Assembly: GCF_011045125.1 (NCBI RefSeq)
Contig: NZ_JAAKZF010000006.1
Location: 62,001-126,000, forward strand
Source of the DNA: Allomesorhizobium camelthorni
Lineage (GTDB): Bacteria; Pseudomonadota; Alphaproteobacteria; Rhizobiales; Rhizobiaceae
Direction of reading: 5' to 3'
Length of the DNA: 64,000 nt
Both the position numbers and the translations under genes were made by a program. The number at the start of each line of letters is the position of its first letter. Positions within the stretch are counted from its first letter, which is position 1. The notes under the pieces are model-generated. The model ran no database searches and had not been told where the DNA came from. It was given only the letters and a program-made list of their open reading frames with translations. Shown here in pieces: positions 1 to 8,690 of the stretch.

Positions 1-1
1 G

Positions 2-1036
2 TTCTGGAAATCGCGCGAGCTGATCGAGAAGATGCTGGCTATGTTTTCGCCGGTCGCGCCCGACCACCGCGAGCGGGAAAAGCCACGCACGGCCGAAAGC
101 CGCGTCAGCGAGGCGATGTTCGAAGGCCACCGGAAAAACCAGCCGCGGCGTGAAATTCCCGAGATCGAGGTCGATGCGCGCTTCACCTTTTCCGGCAATG
201 AAGTGCTGCGCGGCAAGGATTTTGCCCAGATGAGCGCCGCCGAGATCGGCGACGCTAAGCGCGCCATCGCGGCGCTTACTCTGCCTTTCGACTTGGTGGC
301 GACGCGGCGGTTCAAGCTCGACCAGCGCGGCCGCACCATCGATCCGCGCGCCATGATGCGTTCCGCAGCGCGTACCGGCGGTGCGTTGATCCTGCCGAAA
401 TTCCGCACGCGGCGGGAAATCCACCCGCCGCTGGTGGTGCTTGCCGACATTTCCGGGTCGATGAGCCAGTATACGCGGATATTCCTGCATTTCCTGCATG
501 CGCTGACCGAGAAGCGGCGGCGCGTGCATACATTCGTGTTCGGCACGCGGCTGACAAACCTGACTCGCCAGATGCGCCATCGCGATCCCGACGAGGCGCT
601 CGCCGAGGCTTCGACGGCGGTGAAGGACTGGTCCGGCGGCACCCGCATCGGCGATACGCTGCACGAATTCAACCGGCTGTGGTCGCGTCGCGTGCTCGGG
701 CAGGGGGCGGTCGTGCTCATCATCACCGACGGGCTCGAGCGCGACGATGTCGCCGCCCTGAGCGAGGAGATGGAGCGCCTGAAAAAATCTTGCCGCCGGC
801 TGATCTGGCTTAACCCGCTCCTGCGCTTCGACGGTTTCGAGCCGCGCGCCCGTGGCGTCAGGGCCATGCTGCCGCATGTCGACGAGTTTCGCGCGGTCCA
901 CAATCTGAACGCGCTGGCCGACCTTTGCGCCTCTCTGGACAAGGCTTCGAGCCGCGATGTCGACCCGCGCCGGTGGCTGGCTATTGGCAGGCCGCGCGCG
1001 GCGCAACATATTCTTCTCACGGAGGATCGACCATGA
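2..1036 (+). CDS. CoxE-like VWA-domain protein (5' end outside window)
   Basis: The frame is open from the first bases of the window, so the true start lies upstream; the first internal ATG is at 32. The product has a von Willebrand A domain with a MIDAS motif, DISGSMS, at about residues 139-145 counted from that ATG, and a later Asp in IITDGLERDD. Basic sequence precedes the domain. This is the CoxE family, found with CO dehydrogenase and xanthine dehydrogenase type molybdenum hydroxylases, where it works with a MoxR-type ATPase (CoxD) in maturing the active-site cluster. The stop overlaps the next ATG (ATGA at 1033-1036), so it is translationally coupled to the XdhC genes. A coxD-like gene would be expected just upstream; this is inferred from the family. 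Confidence 0.85.
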   Translation, partial: FWKSRELIEKMLAMFSPVAPDHREREKPRTAESRVSEAMFEGHRKNQPRREIPEIEVDARFTFSGNEVLRGKDFAQMSAAEIGDAKRAIAALTLPFDLVATRRFKLDQRGRTIDPRAMMRSAARTGGALILPKFRTRREIHPPLVVLADISGSMSQYTRIFLHFLHALTEKRRRVHTFVFGTRLTNLTRQMRHRDPDEALAEASTAVKDWSGGTRIGDTLHEFNRLWSRRVLGQGAVVLIITDGLERDDVAALSEEMERLKKSCRRLIWLNPLLRFDGFEPRARGVRAMLPHVDEFRAVHNLNALADLCASLDKASSRDVDPRRWLAIGRPRAAQHILLTEDRP

Positions 1037-1371
1037 ACGATCTCGCTCATCTCGACGAAAGCCGCGATCCGTTGGCGATAGCCGAGGGCTGGCTGCAGGA
1101 CGGCAAGGAGGTGGCGATCGCCACCGTCGTCGAGACCTGGGGTTCCGCCCCGCGCCCGGCCGGCAGCCACCTTGTCATCGACGCCGCCGGCAATTTCCAC
1201 GGCTCGGTGTCGGGTGGCTGCGTCGAAGGCGCGGTGGTCGCGGAAGCCGCCGACGTGATCGAGACCGGCAAGCCGAGGATGCTGGAATTCGGCGTCGCCG
1301 ACGAAACGGCCTGGCAGGTCGGGCTGTCATGCGGTGGGCGCATAAAAGTCTATGTCGAGCGGCTGGGTTGA
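1033..1371 (+). CDS. XdhC/CoxI family protein, N-terminal-domain only
   Basis: A 112-aa protein starting at the ATG that overlaps the coxE-like stop, with GGAGG 5 bases upstream of the ACC before the ATG. It carries the XdhC_CoxI domain: the TWGSAPRPAGSH stretch near residues 36-47 and the SGGCVEGAVV motif near residues 58-67. In the family this domain accompanies a C-terminal Rossmann domain. Here that domain is a separate downstream ORF, so the usual single XdhC is split in two. Known XdhC proteins bind molybdenum cofactor and pass the sulfurated form to xanthine dehydrogenase-type enzymes. Confidence 0.85.
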   Translation: MNDLAHLDESRDPLAIAEGWLQDGKEVAIATVVETWGSAPRPAGSHLVIDAAGNFHGSVSGGCVEGAVVAEAADVIETGKPRMLEFGVADETAWQVGLSCGGRIKVYVERLG

Positions 1372-1375
1372 GCGC

Positions 1376-2089
1376 ATGAATCCTATTTCGCTGAAAAAAC
1401 TGAACGAAGAGCGCCGGGCGCGGCGCGCAGCCATCCTGGTCACCGACCTCGGCGATGGCAGTGACCGCATTGTCTGCGAGGGCGAGGCCGTTGCGGGCGG
1501 GCTAGGCGAGGCGGCCGCCAAGGCATTCCGGTCGGGAAGCTCCGGCTCGGTCGAGGCCGACGGGCGGACGTTTTTCCTCAACGTGCATCTGCCGCAGCCG
1601 CGCCTGGTGGTTATCGGCGCCGTGCACATCAGCCAGGCGCTGGCGCCGATGGCGCGCGTGGCCGGTTATCCGCTGGAAATCATCGACCCCAGGACGGCAT
1701 TCGCCACGAAGGACCGTTTTCCTGACGTGACGCTTCACCCTGAGTGGCCTGTGGACGTGCTCGCCGCGCGGCCGCTCGACGGCTACACCGCGCTTGCCGC
1801 GCTCACCCACGATCCCAAGATCGACGATTTCGCGCTGAAGGCTGCGCTCGACGCCGGCTGCTTCTATGTCGGCGCGCTGGGAAGCCGCAAGACGCATGCG
1901 AAGCGGGTCGAGCGCTTGCTGGCGATGGGCGCGACGGCAGACGAGATCGCGCGCATCCACGCGCCGATCGGCATCGAGATCGGCGCGGCGAGTCCTCCGG
2001 AAATCGCGGTGGCCGTGCTGGCGCAAGTGATCCAGGCGTTCCGCTCGCGCGGAGCGGCGGCCGCCGCCGCCAGAGGTGAGGCGGCGTGA
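1376..2089 (+). CDS. XdhC Rossmann-domain protein
   Basis: A 237-aa protein. An ATG at 1352 is possible, but 1376 lies just after the previous stop (1369-1371) and gives a compact operon. The C-terminal half is the XdhC Rossmann domain: LVVIGAVHISQALAPMA near residues 72-88, then LTHDPKIDDFAL and YVGALGSRKTHAKR, a signature that pairs with the N-terminal XdhC domain encoded just upstream. It ends IGAASPPEIAVAVLAQVI, as in complete XdhC proteins. The role is presumably the insertion or sulfuration of molybdenum cofactor. Its stop overlaps the GTG start of the next gene (GTGA). Confidence 0.85.
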   Translation: MNPISLKKLNEERRARRAAILVTDLGDGSDRIVCEGEAVAGGLGEAAAKAFRSGSSGSVEADGRTFFLNVHLPQPRLVVIGAVHISQALAPMARVAGYPLEIIDPRTAFATKDRFPDVTLHPEWPVDVLAARPLDGYTALAALTHDPKIDDFALKAALDAGCFYVGALGSRKTHAKRVERLLAMGATADEIARIHAPIGIEIGAASPPEIAVAVLAQVIQAFRSRGAAAAAARGEAA

Positions 2090-3696
2090 AGTTCGGTCCT
2101 GTTCCGGTCGGGCAAGCCGAAGGCGCGGTGCTTGCTCATTCCATCCAGCTTGCCGGCAGGCGTCTGCGCAAGGCGCATGTGCTGACGGCGGAGGATATCG
2201 CGGCGCTGAAGGCAGCGAACGTCGCCGAAGTGGTCGCGGCGGTGCTTGCGCCGGACGATCTCGGCGAGGACGAAGCGGCGGCGAGGATCGCCGGAGGGAT
2301 GTTGTTTCGCGGCATCGAGGCCAGGCCGCCATCCACCGGCCGTGTCAACCTCCATGCGCGCGAGGCCGGCGTATTCACCGTCGATGCGGCGATGATAGAT
2401 GCGATCAACGCTGTCGATCCCGCCGTCACCATCGCGACGCTGGCGAATTTTGCCGCGGTCGAGCATGGCCAGATGGTGGCGACGGTGAAGATCATCCCGT
2501 TCGCGGCTACGCGTGACACGGTCGAGGCCGTGACCGGGCTTTGCGGGCGCGGCGAGATTTTCGCCGTTCATCCCTTCAGCCCGAAGCGCATCGGCATCGT
2601 CCAAACCGTGCTGCCGGGCATCAAGGATAGCGTGCTCGCAAAAACCACGCGCATCACCGCGGCGCGGCTGGCGCGTTCGAAAAGCCGCGCCGCGGAAGAA
2701 CTGCGGACGCCGCATGAGACGGATACCGTGGCGGCGGCCATCGTCAAGTTGGCTGAAAATTGTGACCTGGTCGTCGTCTTCGGCGCATCGGCGGTCAGCG
2801 ATTTCGACGATGTCATCCCGGCCGCCATCCGCGCGGCCGGTGGCGCGGTCGTCCGCACCGGCATGCCGGTCGATCCCGGCAATCTGCTGGTTCTGGGCAG
2901 GCTCGGTGGCAAACCGGTGCTCGGCGCGCCGGGCTGCGCCCGCAGTCCCAAGGAGAACGGCTTCGACTGGGTGCTCGACCGGCTGATCGCCGGTCTCAAC
3001 GTGACGGCGGCGGACATTGCCGGGCTGGGCGTCGGCGGGCTTCTCATGGAGATCCCAACCCGGCCGCAGCCGCGCGAGGCACCAGCCACGCCTGTAGAGC
3101 CGAAGGTCGAGATCGTGCTGCTCGCCGCCGGCCGCTCGAGCCGCATGGGCGGGCCAAACAAGCTGCTGGCGTTGTTCGAGGGCAAGCCGCTGGTCCGCCG
3201 CTCGGCGGAGCGGGCGCTGGCTGCGCGGGCTGGGGGCGTGACCGTCGTTACCGGCCACCAGGCCGATCGAATTCGCACCGCACTGTCCGGCCTCGACGTG
3301 AAGATGGCGCACAACCCGGATTTTGCGTCAGGCCTCTCCGGTTCGCTGAAGCGGGGCGTAGCGAGCCTGCCGGCGGACGTGACGGGCGCGATGATCGTAC
3401 TTGCAGACATGCCGGGCATCTCAGCCGGCGACCTCGATCATCTGATCGGGGCTTTCGAGAAATCGGGCGGCGCAGCGGTGGTGAGGGCTGTACACAACGG
3501 CAAGCGCGGCAATCCTGTGATCCTGCCGCGCTCTCTGTTCCACGCCGTCTCGCAGCTTGAGGGCGATACCGGTGCTCGCCACCTGGTCGAAGCGGAAGGC
3601 TTGAACGTCGTCGATGTCGAGATCGGCGAAGGCGCAGGCATCGATGTCGACACCAGGGATGCACTGGAAAGCGCCGGCGGCGTGCTGCAGGACTGA
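2086..3696 (+). CDS. Molybdenum cofactor protein: MoeA/MogA-like domain fused to MobA-like nucleotidyltransferase
   Basis: 536 aa with a GTG start overlapping the upstream stop. Residues about 1-325 resemble a molybdopterin-binding (MoCF_biosynth) protein, with VVVFGASAVSDFDDV near 230 and PVLGAPGCARSPKENGFD near 277. Residues about 340-536 form an NTP_transf_3 (MobA/MocA) domain with the nucleotide-binding signature LLAAGRSSRMGGPNKLL near 345-361 and an ADMPG motif. MocA-type enzymes make molybdopterin cytosine dinucleotide, the cofactor form of CO dehydrogenase and xanthine dehydrogenase-like hydroxylases, which fits this operon. Fusions of this kind are known in Rhizobiales. It is the last gene of the four-gene overlapping operon. 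CTP rather than GTP use is inferred from context. Confidence 0.85.
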   Translation: MKFGPVPVGQAEGAVLAHSIQLAGRRLRKAHVLTAEDIAALKAANVAEVVAAVLAPDDLGEDEAAARIAGGMLFRGIEARPPSTGRVNLHAREAGVFTVDAAMIDAINAVDPAVTIATLANFAAVEHGQMVATVKIIPFAATRDTVEAVTGLCGRGEIFAVHPFSPKRIGIVQTVLPGIKDSVLAKTTRITAARLARSKSRAAEELRTPHETDTVAAAIVKLAENCDLVVVFGASAVSDFDDVIPAAIRAAGGAVVRTGMPVDPGNLLVLGRLGGKPVLGAPGCARSPKENGFDWVLDRLIAGLNVTAADIAGLGVGGLLMEIPTRPQPREAPATPVEPKVEIVLLAAGRSSRMGGPNKLLALFEGKPLVRRSAERALAARAGGVTVVTGHQADRIRTALSGLDVKMAHNPDFASGLSGSLKRGVASLPADVTGAMIVLADMPGISAGDLDHLIGAFEKSGGAAVVRAVHNGKRGNPVILPRSLFHAVSQLEGDTGARHLVEAEGLNVVDVEIGEGAGIDVDTRDALESAGGVLQD

Positions 3697-3780
3697 ACCT
3701 GTCCGTCAAACAACTATCTTGCTGCTGACAAATTATTTGACGACAAGAATGCGATCGGACCGCCGAATCGAGGAGCAAGC

Positions 3781-4662
3781 GTGCAAAAATCCCACATCAG
3801 GTTTTGCCGCTTTGTCTTGATTTTCGTACTGTCCGCCCTCCCTTCGCTTGCCTCCGCCGAAACCCTGAAGCCCTACAAGGACGAGCTGTTCGCCTATCCA
3901 GCCATCCTGTCGCGGGAAGGGCCGTACATGGTCGTGGATTACAACGAAATGCGCGACATCAACGGCCGCGACGAAATCCCCGAGAGGCGGGCTCGCGGGA
4001 AATATGTTTCGACCGGCGTGCGCAAGGCGCAGCAGGATCTGGTGCTGAGGACGGGCGCGGGCAAGATCCGCCATGTCGCGGTCGGAAGGCGGGAGGGCGC
4101 GAAATTCATTGCCATCTACCTTCACGGGCAGGGCGGCAGCCGCAAGCAGGGCGTCGACGACTTCAGCTTCGGCGGCAATTTCAACCGCATCAAGAACTTG
4201 ATGGCCCGAAATGGCGGGCTTTATCTGTCGCCGGATTTTTCCGATTTCGGCGGAAAAGGCGCGGCGGAAATCGAAGCGCTGATCGGGCATTATGCCGGGC
4301 AGTCGCCCGGCGCGAAAATATTCATTGCCTGCGGCTCGATGGGCGGCGCGCTGTGCTGGACCCTCGCGGGCGACAAGGCGATCGGTCCGCGCCTATCCGG
4401 TCTGCTGCTGCTCGGCTCGCATTGGCACGACGGCTTTCTGGCCAGCCCCGCTTTTCGCGTGAAAGTGCCGGTGTTCTTCGGCCATGGCAGCCGCGACACG
4501 GTCTTCCCGGTCGAGAAGCAGGAAGCATTCTTCCGCTCGATCAAAGCGAAGTCGCCGAACTATCCGGTTCGCTTCGTGCGCTTCGAGACCGGGACTCACG
4601 GCACCCCGATCCGCATGACCGATTGGCGCGAAACGCTCAACTGGATGCTTTCCGTCCGGTGA
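3781..4662 (+). CDS. Exported alpha/beta-hydrolase-like protein
   Basis: 293 aa from a GTG start at 3781. Residues 1-24 are a Sec signal peptide ending LASAE. The mature part has the elements of a serine hydrolase: a nucleophile elbow in CGSMGGALC, a likely acid in GHGSRDTVFP and a likely histidine in ETGTHGTPIR close to the C-terminus. HGQGGS upstream may form the oxyanion region. The substrate cannot be told. It stands alone, 84 bases after the molybdenum operon, and ends close to a convergent gene on the minus strand. Confidence 0.6.
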   Translation: MQKSHIRFCRFVLIFVLSALPSLASAETLKPYKDELFAYPAILSREGPYMVVDYNEMRDINGRDEIPERRARGKYVSTGVRKAQQDLVLRTGAGKIRHVAVGRREGAKFIAIYLHGQGGSRKQGVDDFSFGGNFNRIKNLMARNGGLYLSPDFSDFGGKGAAEIEALIGHYAGQSPGAKIFIACGSMGGALCWTLAGDKAIGPRLSGLLLLGSHWHDGFLASPAFRVKVPVFFGHGSRDTVFPVEKQEAFFRSIKAKSPNYPVRFVRFETGTHGTPIRMTDWRETLNWMLSVR

Positions 4663-4677
4663 GCTTGCTTGTGGCGC

Positions 4678-5025
4678 TCACATCGAGCGGCCATCGAAAT
4701 CGATCACCGGCACGGAAGCAAGATGGACGCCTTCGAGGCAGCGTATGTTTATGTAGGCCGAGGGCTTACTCTCAAGTGCCGCATCCTCGGCGAAGGCATG
4801 AATGCCGCATGTCCGGCAGAAGCGGTGCTCGATGGCATGCTTGTTGAACGCGTAGGTTCCCATGCCGTTTCCGGAACCGGTCAGGCGCAGCCTGTCGCGC
4901 GGCACGGCCCACAGCAATGCTCCCTTGCGGGAGCAGATGGAGCAGTTGCACGCTACGGCCGCGGTGAGTTCCCCCTCGACTTCGAAAGCGACTTTGCCGC
5001 AGTGACAATTGCCTTTGTAGAGCAT
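4678..5025 (-). CDS. GFA-family (Gfa-like) zinc protein
   Basis: 115 aa. It shows the zinc-binding cysteine pattern of the glutathione-dependent formaldehyde-activating enzyme family: CHCGKVAFEVEG near the N-terminus, CNCSICSRKGALLW near 27-40, and FCRTCGIHAF near 69-78. The length fits a single GFA domain. Most members of the family lack a proven reaction and few activate formaldehyde, so only the fold and metal site are supported. It lies 50 bases downstream of the 349-aa exported protein on the same strand and could be cotranscribed with it. Confidence 0.85.
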   Translation of the reverse strand: MLYKGNCHCGKVAFEVEGELTAAVACNCSICSRKGALLWAVPRDRLRLTGSGNGMGTYAFNKHAIEHRFCRTCGIHAFAEDAALESKPSAYINIRCLEGVHLASVPVIDFDGRSM

Positions 5026-5075
5026 GCGTTTTCTCCCTGGATTGATGGAGGGTCGGCAAGCGGCGTAGGCGGCGC

Positions 5076-6125
5076 CTAAGGCGCGGTGTTGTAGTCGAGC
5101 ACGGTTTCCGGGTTGATCTCGCCGTCATAGGTCGCGTCAACATCGTACTGGACGAGACTGAACTCGCCATCGCGGAACAGCCATATTCCGGTCGACGAGG
5201 CATCGCCCACGCCGCGCCACTTGGCGTGCGATGTGATGGTCTTTGTCGCTTCATCGTAAAACGAATTGATGAGTTCGCCATCGCTTCGATAGCCGATGAT
5301 GTTTACGGCCTCGACTTTTCCTTCGCTGTCGCCGTTTTGATACTGGATCTGAAGTTCGGGCGTCGCGAAATGGATTTCTCTGACGCCGCGGACTTTATCG
5401 GCCCGATAATAGTAATGCGCTTCATTGTAGGCACCCATGGTGCAGAAGAAGCGGAAGAGTTGCACTTCCTGTTCGCCGTCGTCAGTGCTGACGGTATTGT
5501 GGAATTTGATAATGTAGCGCTCGGGTTCGGTGGGTTGCGCATCTTGGCCCCGTGGAGCGCATTCCTCGCCATGGCTTGCCGCGAAAGCTTTCTTCGCCTG
5601 TTCGAGTTCGGCGTCGCGTGCCGGGGGCGGCGGTCCGTCGCCGCATTGCGCCGGGAGCGCTTCTTCGGCCGACTGGTCGGAGGGTTTCAGCGCGCCGCGT
5701 TCCAGATGCAGCCCAGTAAACGGCGGCTCCTGGATTTGCGGATTTACAAGGCGCGCCGTATAGCAGCCGGCGAAAACCCGCTCGGTATCGTCCACGCCGG
5801 TCGCAGCGATCGCGACGGGGACGTTGAAGAACGTGCTGCCGGCCGCACCTTCGACGCCTGGCTCACCGGTCACGACGCGCACGGATTTCGTGCCTTCGAA
5901 GCCGGCGACGAAGCTTTCGAAATTCGCCGACGGCTTGGTCTCGCCGAAATAGGACCAGGCGCGGGAAAATTCGCGGCGGTTGATGGCGTTGTAGAAGGAT
6001 TTCACGACTGCTTCCGCGTCGGAGCGGTCGTCGAGATAGTCCGGTTCGGCGGCGCGGGCATCCCATGGAGCAGCGATGCCGGCGATTGACATCGACATGG
6101 CGGTTGCGAGAATCGCTTGTCTCAT
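5076..6125 (-). CDS. Exported DUF1176-like protein
   Basis: 349 aa with a signal peptide (about residues 1-25, ending ARAAE). The first part, AVVKSFYNAINRREFSRAWSYF, looks like an NTF2-like fold, in which a small cavity domain follows a helix. The C-terminal part resembles DUF1176 proteins: FRFFCTMGAYNE, GVREIHFATPEL, and GIWLFRDGEFSLVQYDVD near the end. No catalytic function is known for that family. The protein is probably periplasmic. It is transcribed away from the DUF1993 gene, with about 124 bases between the two starts. Confidence 0.6.
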   Translation of the reverse strand: MRQAILATAMSMSIAGIAAPWDARAAEPDYLDDRSDAEAVVKSFYNAINRREFSRAWSYFGETKPSANFESFVAGFEGTKSVRVVTGEPGVEGAAGSTFFNVPVAIAATGVDDTERVFAGCYTARLVNPQIQEPPFTGLHLERGALKPSDQSAEEALPAQCGDGPPPPARDAELEQAKKAFAASHGEECAPRGQDAQPTEPERYIIKFHNTVSTDDGEQEVQLFRFFCTMGAYNEAHYYYRADKVRGVREIHFATPELQIQYQNGDSEGKVEAVNIIGYRSDGELINSFYDEATKTITSHAKWRGVGDASSTGIWLFRDGEFSLVQYDVDATYDGEINPETVLDYNTAP

Positions 6126-6249
6126 CGGGAATCTCCGTCAGCGAAAGCAGGCTAGCATGGATTGCGGCGTCGTGATGGCGCTTGAAAGACCACCTGTGGA
6201 ACACCTATCTCCGCTTCGGCCATTCCGGCCCGTTCCGAGGGATTTCCAC

Positions 6250-6756
6250 ATGACGATTTCAATGTATCAGGCGTCGATTCCGGTTTTGATCAACCGGCTG
6301 AACGCGCTGTCGCAAGTGCTTGCCAAGGCGGAAGAAAACGCGGCTGCGCGCAAGATCGACCCTAAAGTGTTCCTTTCCGCGCGGCTCGCGCCCGACATGC
6401 TCTCGCTGACGCAGCAGGTCCAGATAGCCAGCGATAACGCCAAGGGCATCGCTTCTCGTCTGGCTGGGCGCGAGATCCCGAGCTACGAGGACAATGAAGC
6501 GTCCTTCGCCGAGCTTCAGGAGCGGATCGCGAAAACGGTGCGGTATCTCGAAGGCTTCGCGCCCGCCGACATAGACGGTTCCGAGGAAAGGACTGTCGAA
6601 ATGAGATTGCTGGGCGGCCAGCGGAAGTTTACCGGCCTGCAGTATCTTCTCCAGTTCGGGATGCCGAACTTCTATTTCCACGTCACCACCGCCTACGCTA
6701 TTCTGCGCCACAACGGCGTGCCGCTGGGCAAGGCCGATTTCATCGGCGCGATCTAG
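6250..6756 (+). CDS. DUF1993 family protein
   Basis: 168 aa, starting at the ATG at 6250; the open frame reaches further up (6076), but the family homology begins with MTISMYQASIPVLINRL. Other family-typical stretches are LSLTQQVQIASDNAKG, FAELQERIAKTVRYLEGF and MPNFYFHVTTAYAILRHNGVP near the C-terminus. DUF1993 proteins are predicted helical bundles related to the DinB/YfiT fold. The His residues in the last motif could bind metal, but no function is established. Confidence 0.85.
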   Translation: MTISMYQASIPVLINRLNALSQVLAKAEENAAARKIDPKVFLSARLAPDMLSLTQQVQIASDNAKGIASRLAGREIPSYEDNEASFAELQERIAKTVRYLEGFAPADIDGSEERTVEMRLLGGQRKFTGLQYLLQFGMPNFYFHVTTAYAILRHNGVPLGKADFIGAI

Positions 6757-6929
6757 GTCTCCACAACCGAGAGGCGGCCGGGCGTTTGCGCCGGTCGCCG
6801 CTTAGCCGGTAAATTCGTCCGCAAGTTTCGGAGTGATTTTTAACCGGATTCTCGTAACGGTGATCGGGACCAAACGGGAAAGGCGAGGAGGCTGTCATCG
6901 GAACGGGCGCAAACCGCGATTTCGCTTCG

Positions 6930-7379
6930 TTGCTCGACGATCTCTTCGTCGCCAAGGCGCCCGCCGATGATACGGCACGGCCGCCGTCGATTCCGTTCGA
7001 CTATCTGTCGGTCGCCGACGAACTGCATTCCGGCCGGATCAAGGTTTCGAGCGACGAAGCCGCCGCCGAATACCGCCGGACCAATGAGGAGTTCGAGGCA
7101 GAACTGGCGGCGCTGCTCGGCCAGGCCGAACCGCTGCTGGCCGGCGACGCCGTTCCCGCCGAAGGCCTGCCGTCAATCGAGCCGGCCGCCATTGCCGTCG
7201 AACTTGGCCTCGACGAGGCCAAGGCAGCCGCCGATTTCGGCCGCTTGCGGCGCAGCTTCGCCTTCAAGAACCATCCCGACCGCGTCGCGCCGCATCTGCG
7301 CCAGCGCGCCATGGTGCGCATGCAGGTGGCCAACATGCTGATCGACGACGCCAAAAGGCGAGCCGCCGCGAAGCGCTGA
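6930..7379 (+). CDS. J-domain-like protein (start uncertain)
   Basis: 149 aa from the TTG at 6930. The last 40 residues contain FKNHPDR followed by a helix, RAMVRMQVANMLIDDAK, which is the HPD tripeptide and helix III of a J-domain. The N-terminal region is acidic and Ala/Glu-rich. J-domains stimulate Hsp70 (DnaK) ATPase, so this may be a co-chaperone for an unknown client. The frame is open upstream to 6864, and a strong Shine-Dalgarno sequence (GAGGAGG, 6885-6891) sits five bases before an ATC at 6897. No ATG is available in that stretch, so the true start may be non-canonical. Confidence 0.6.
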   Translation: MLDDLFVAKAPADDTARPPSIPFDYLSVADELHSGRIKVSSDEAAAEYRRTNEEFEAELAALLGQAEPLLAGDAVPAEGLPSIEPAAIAVELGLDEAKAAADFGRLRRSFAFKNHPDRVAPHLRQRAMVRMQVANMLIDDAKRRAAAKR

Positions 7380-7502
7380 TCCGCCGGTCGGATAACTGTT
7401 GCATCGCCTGCCTCTTGGCGCGCCGTCCGGCGCTGGCTATGATGCGCACCTCACCCCAGCGCTTTGCCGCCCAAACCATTTTCCCGCCGGAGATTTCAAA
7501 CC

Positions 7503-8555
7503 ATGCAACAGCGCCGTATTGGCCGCACCGATCTTCTTGTTTCCAAAATCTGCCTCGGAACGATGACCTGGGGCCAGCAGAACACCGAGGCCGAAGGCCA
7601 CGCCCAGATGGACCTCGCCTTCGAGCGCGGCGTCAATTTCCTCGACACCGCCGAGCTTTACCCGATCCCGCCCAAGCCCGAGACGCAGGGGCGGACCGAA
7701 ACCTATATCGGCAACTGGATGAAAGCGCGCCGAAACCGGGCGGACGTGATCGTCGCCTCCAAAGTGGTCGGGCGCACCGCCAATGACTGGTTCCGCGGCG
7801 GCCGCCCTTCGAAGCTGGTGCGTACCGATATATTCGACGCGATCGATAAGTCGCTCGGAAGGCTCCAGACCGACTATATCGACCTCTACCAGATCCATTT
7901 TCCGGAGCGGCAGGTCCCGTGGGGATCGAACTCGACGCGAGTCGGCAATTGGCCGGCGCCGCGCGATGAGGACGAGACGCCGATCGCCGAAACGCTGGCT
8001 GTATTCACCGAACTGGTCGAGGCAGGAAAAATTCGCCATTTCGGCCTGTCCAACGAAAGCTCGTGGGGCGTCATGCGGTTCATTGCCGAGAGTGACAAGG
8101 GCGTGGGGCCGCGCGCCGCCAGCCTGCAGAACGCCTACAACCTCGTTAACCGCACCTTCGAGGTCAATCTGGCCGAGGTCTGCGGCCGCGAGGAGGTGTC
8201 GCTGCTCGCCTATTCGCCGCTGGCGCAGGGCTATCTCACCGGCAAATACGATCATGGCGCGCGGCCTGAGGGGTCGCGTTCGCAGCTTTTCAATCGCGGC
8301 CAGCGCTACGAGACGCCGAACGCGGCTGAAGTGCAGCTCGAATACAACGAACTCGCCCGCGACTTCGGCATGGAGCCGGCGCTTTTCGCCAACGCTTTCG
8401 TCACCAGCCGGCCTTTCGTGACCTCGAACATCATCGGTGCGACCAGCATCCCGCAGCTCAACATGGCGCTCGATTCAGCGGAAGTGCGCTGGACCGACGA
8501 GATGCAGCAGGCGGTCGACGCGATCCACCAGCGCACCGGCAATCCGTGCCCCTGA
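7503..8555 (+). CDS. Aldo/keto reductase (Tas-like)
   Basis: 350 aa, starting at the ATG at 7503, where the family start RRIGRTDLLVSKICLGTMTWG follows directly. The catalytic tetrad is present: Asp in NFLDTAELYP, Tyr in AELYP, Lys in IVASKVVG and His in YQIHFPERQVPW. The NADPH-binding end contains YSPLAQGYLTGKY and IIGATSIPQLN. The length and the long insertion after QIH are as in E. coli Tas (about 346 aa), an NADPH-dependent reductase of broad specificity. The cytosolic substrate is unknown. Confidence 0.9.
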   Translation: MQQRRIGRTDLLVSKICLGTMTWGQQNTEAEGHAQMDLAFERGVNFLDTAELYPIPPKPETQGRTETYIGNWMKARRNRADVIVASKVVGRTANDWFRGGRPSKLVRTDIFDAIDKSLGRLQTDYIDLYQIHFPERQVPWGSNSTRVGNWPAPRDEDETPIAETLAVFTELVEAGKIRHFGLSNESSWGVMRFIAESDKGVGPRAASLQNAYNLVNRTFEVNLAEVCGREEVSLLAYSPLAQGYLTGKYDHGARPEGSRSQLFNRGQRYETPNAAEVQLEYNELARDFGMEPALFANAFVTSRPFVTSNIIGATSIPQLNMALDSAEVRWTDEMQQAVDAIHQRTGNPCP

Positions 8556-8690
8556 TTGGCGCGACGGATTGCGCGCGCTGGTGAGTTCACGGCGGCGCGC
8601 AAATGAATTAACAAGCGCCATCTGACGCTCGCGGCGGGCGAATTCCAGCCCGCGCGAGCCAAATCGCGAACAGCAAGAAGAGATTTGACG

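Noticed and set aside
1864-3312. Long minus-strand frame opposite the XdhC and MobA-like genes
   Set aside because: His/Arg/Gln-rich shadow of well-supported plus-strand genes.
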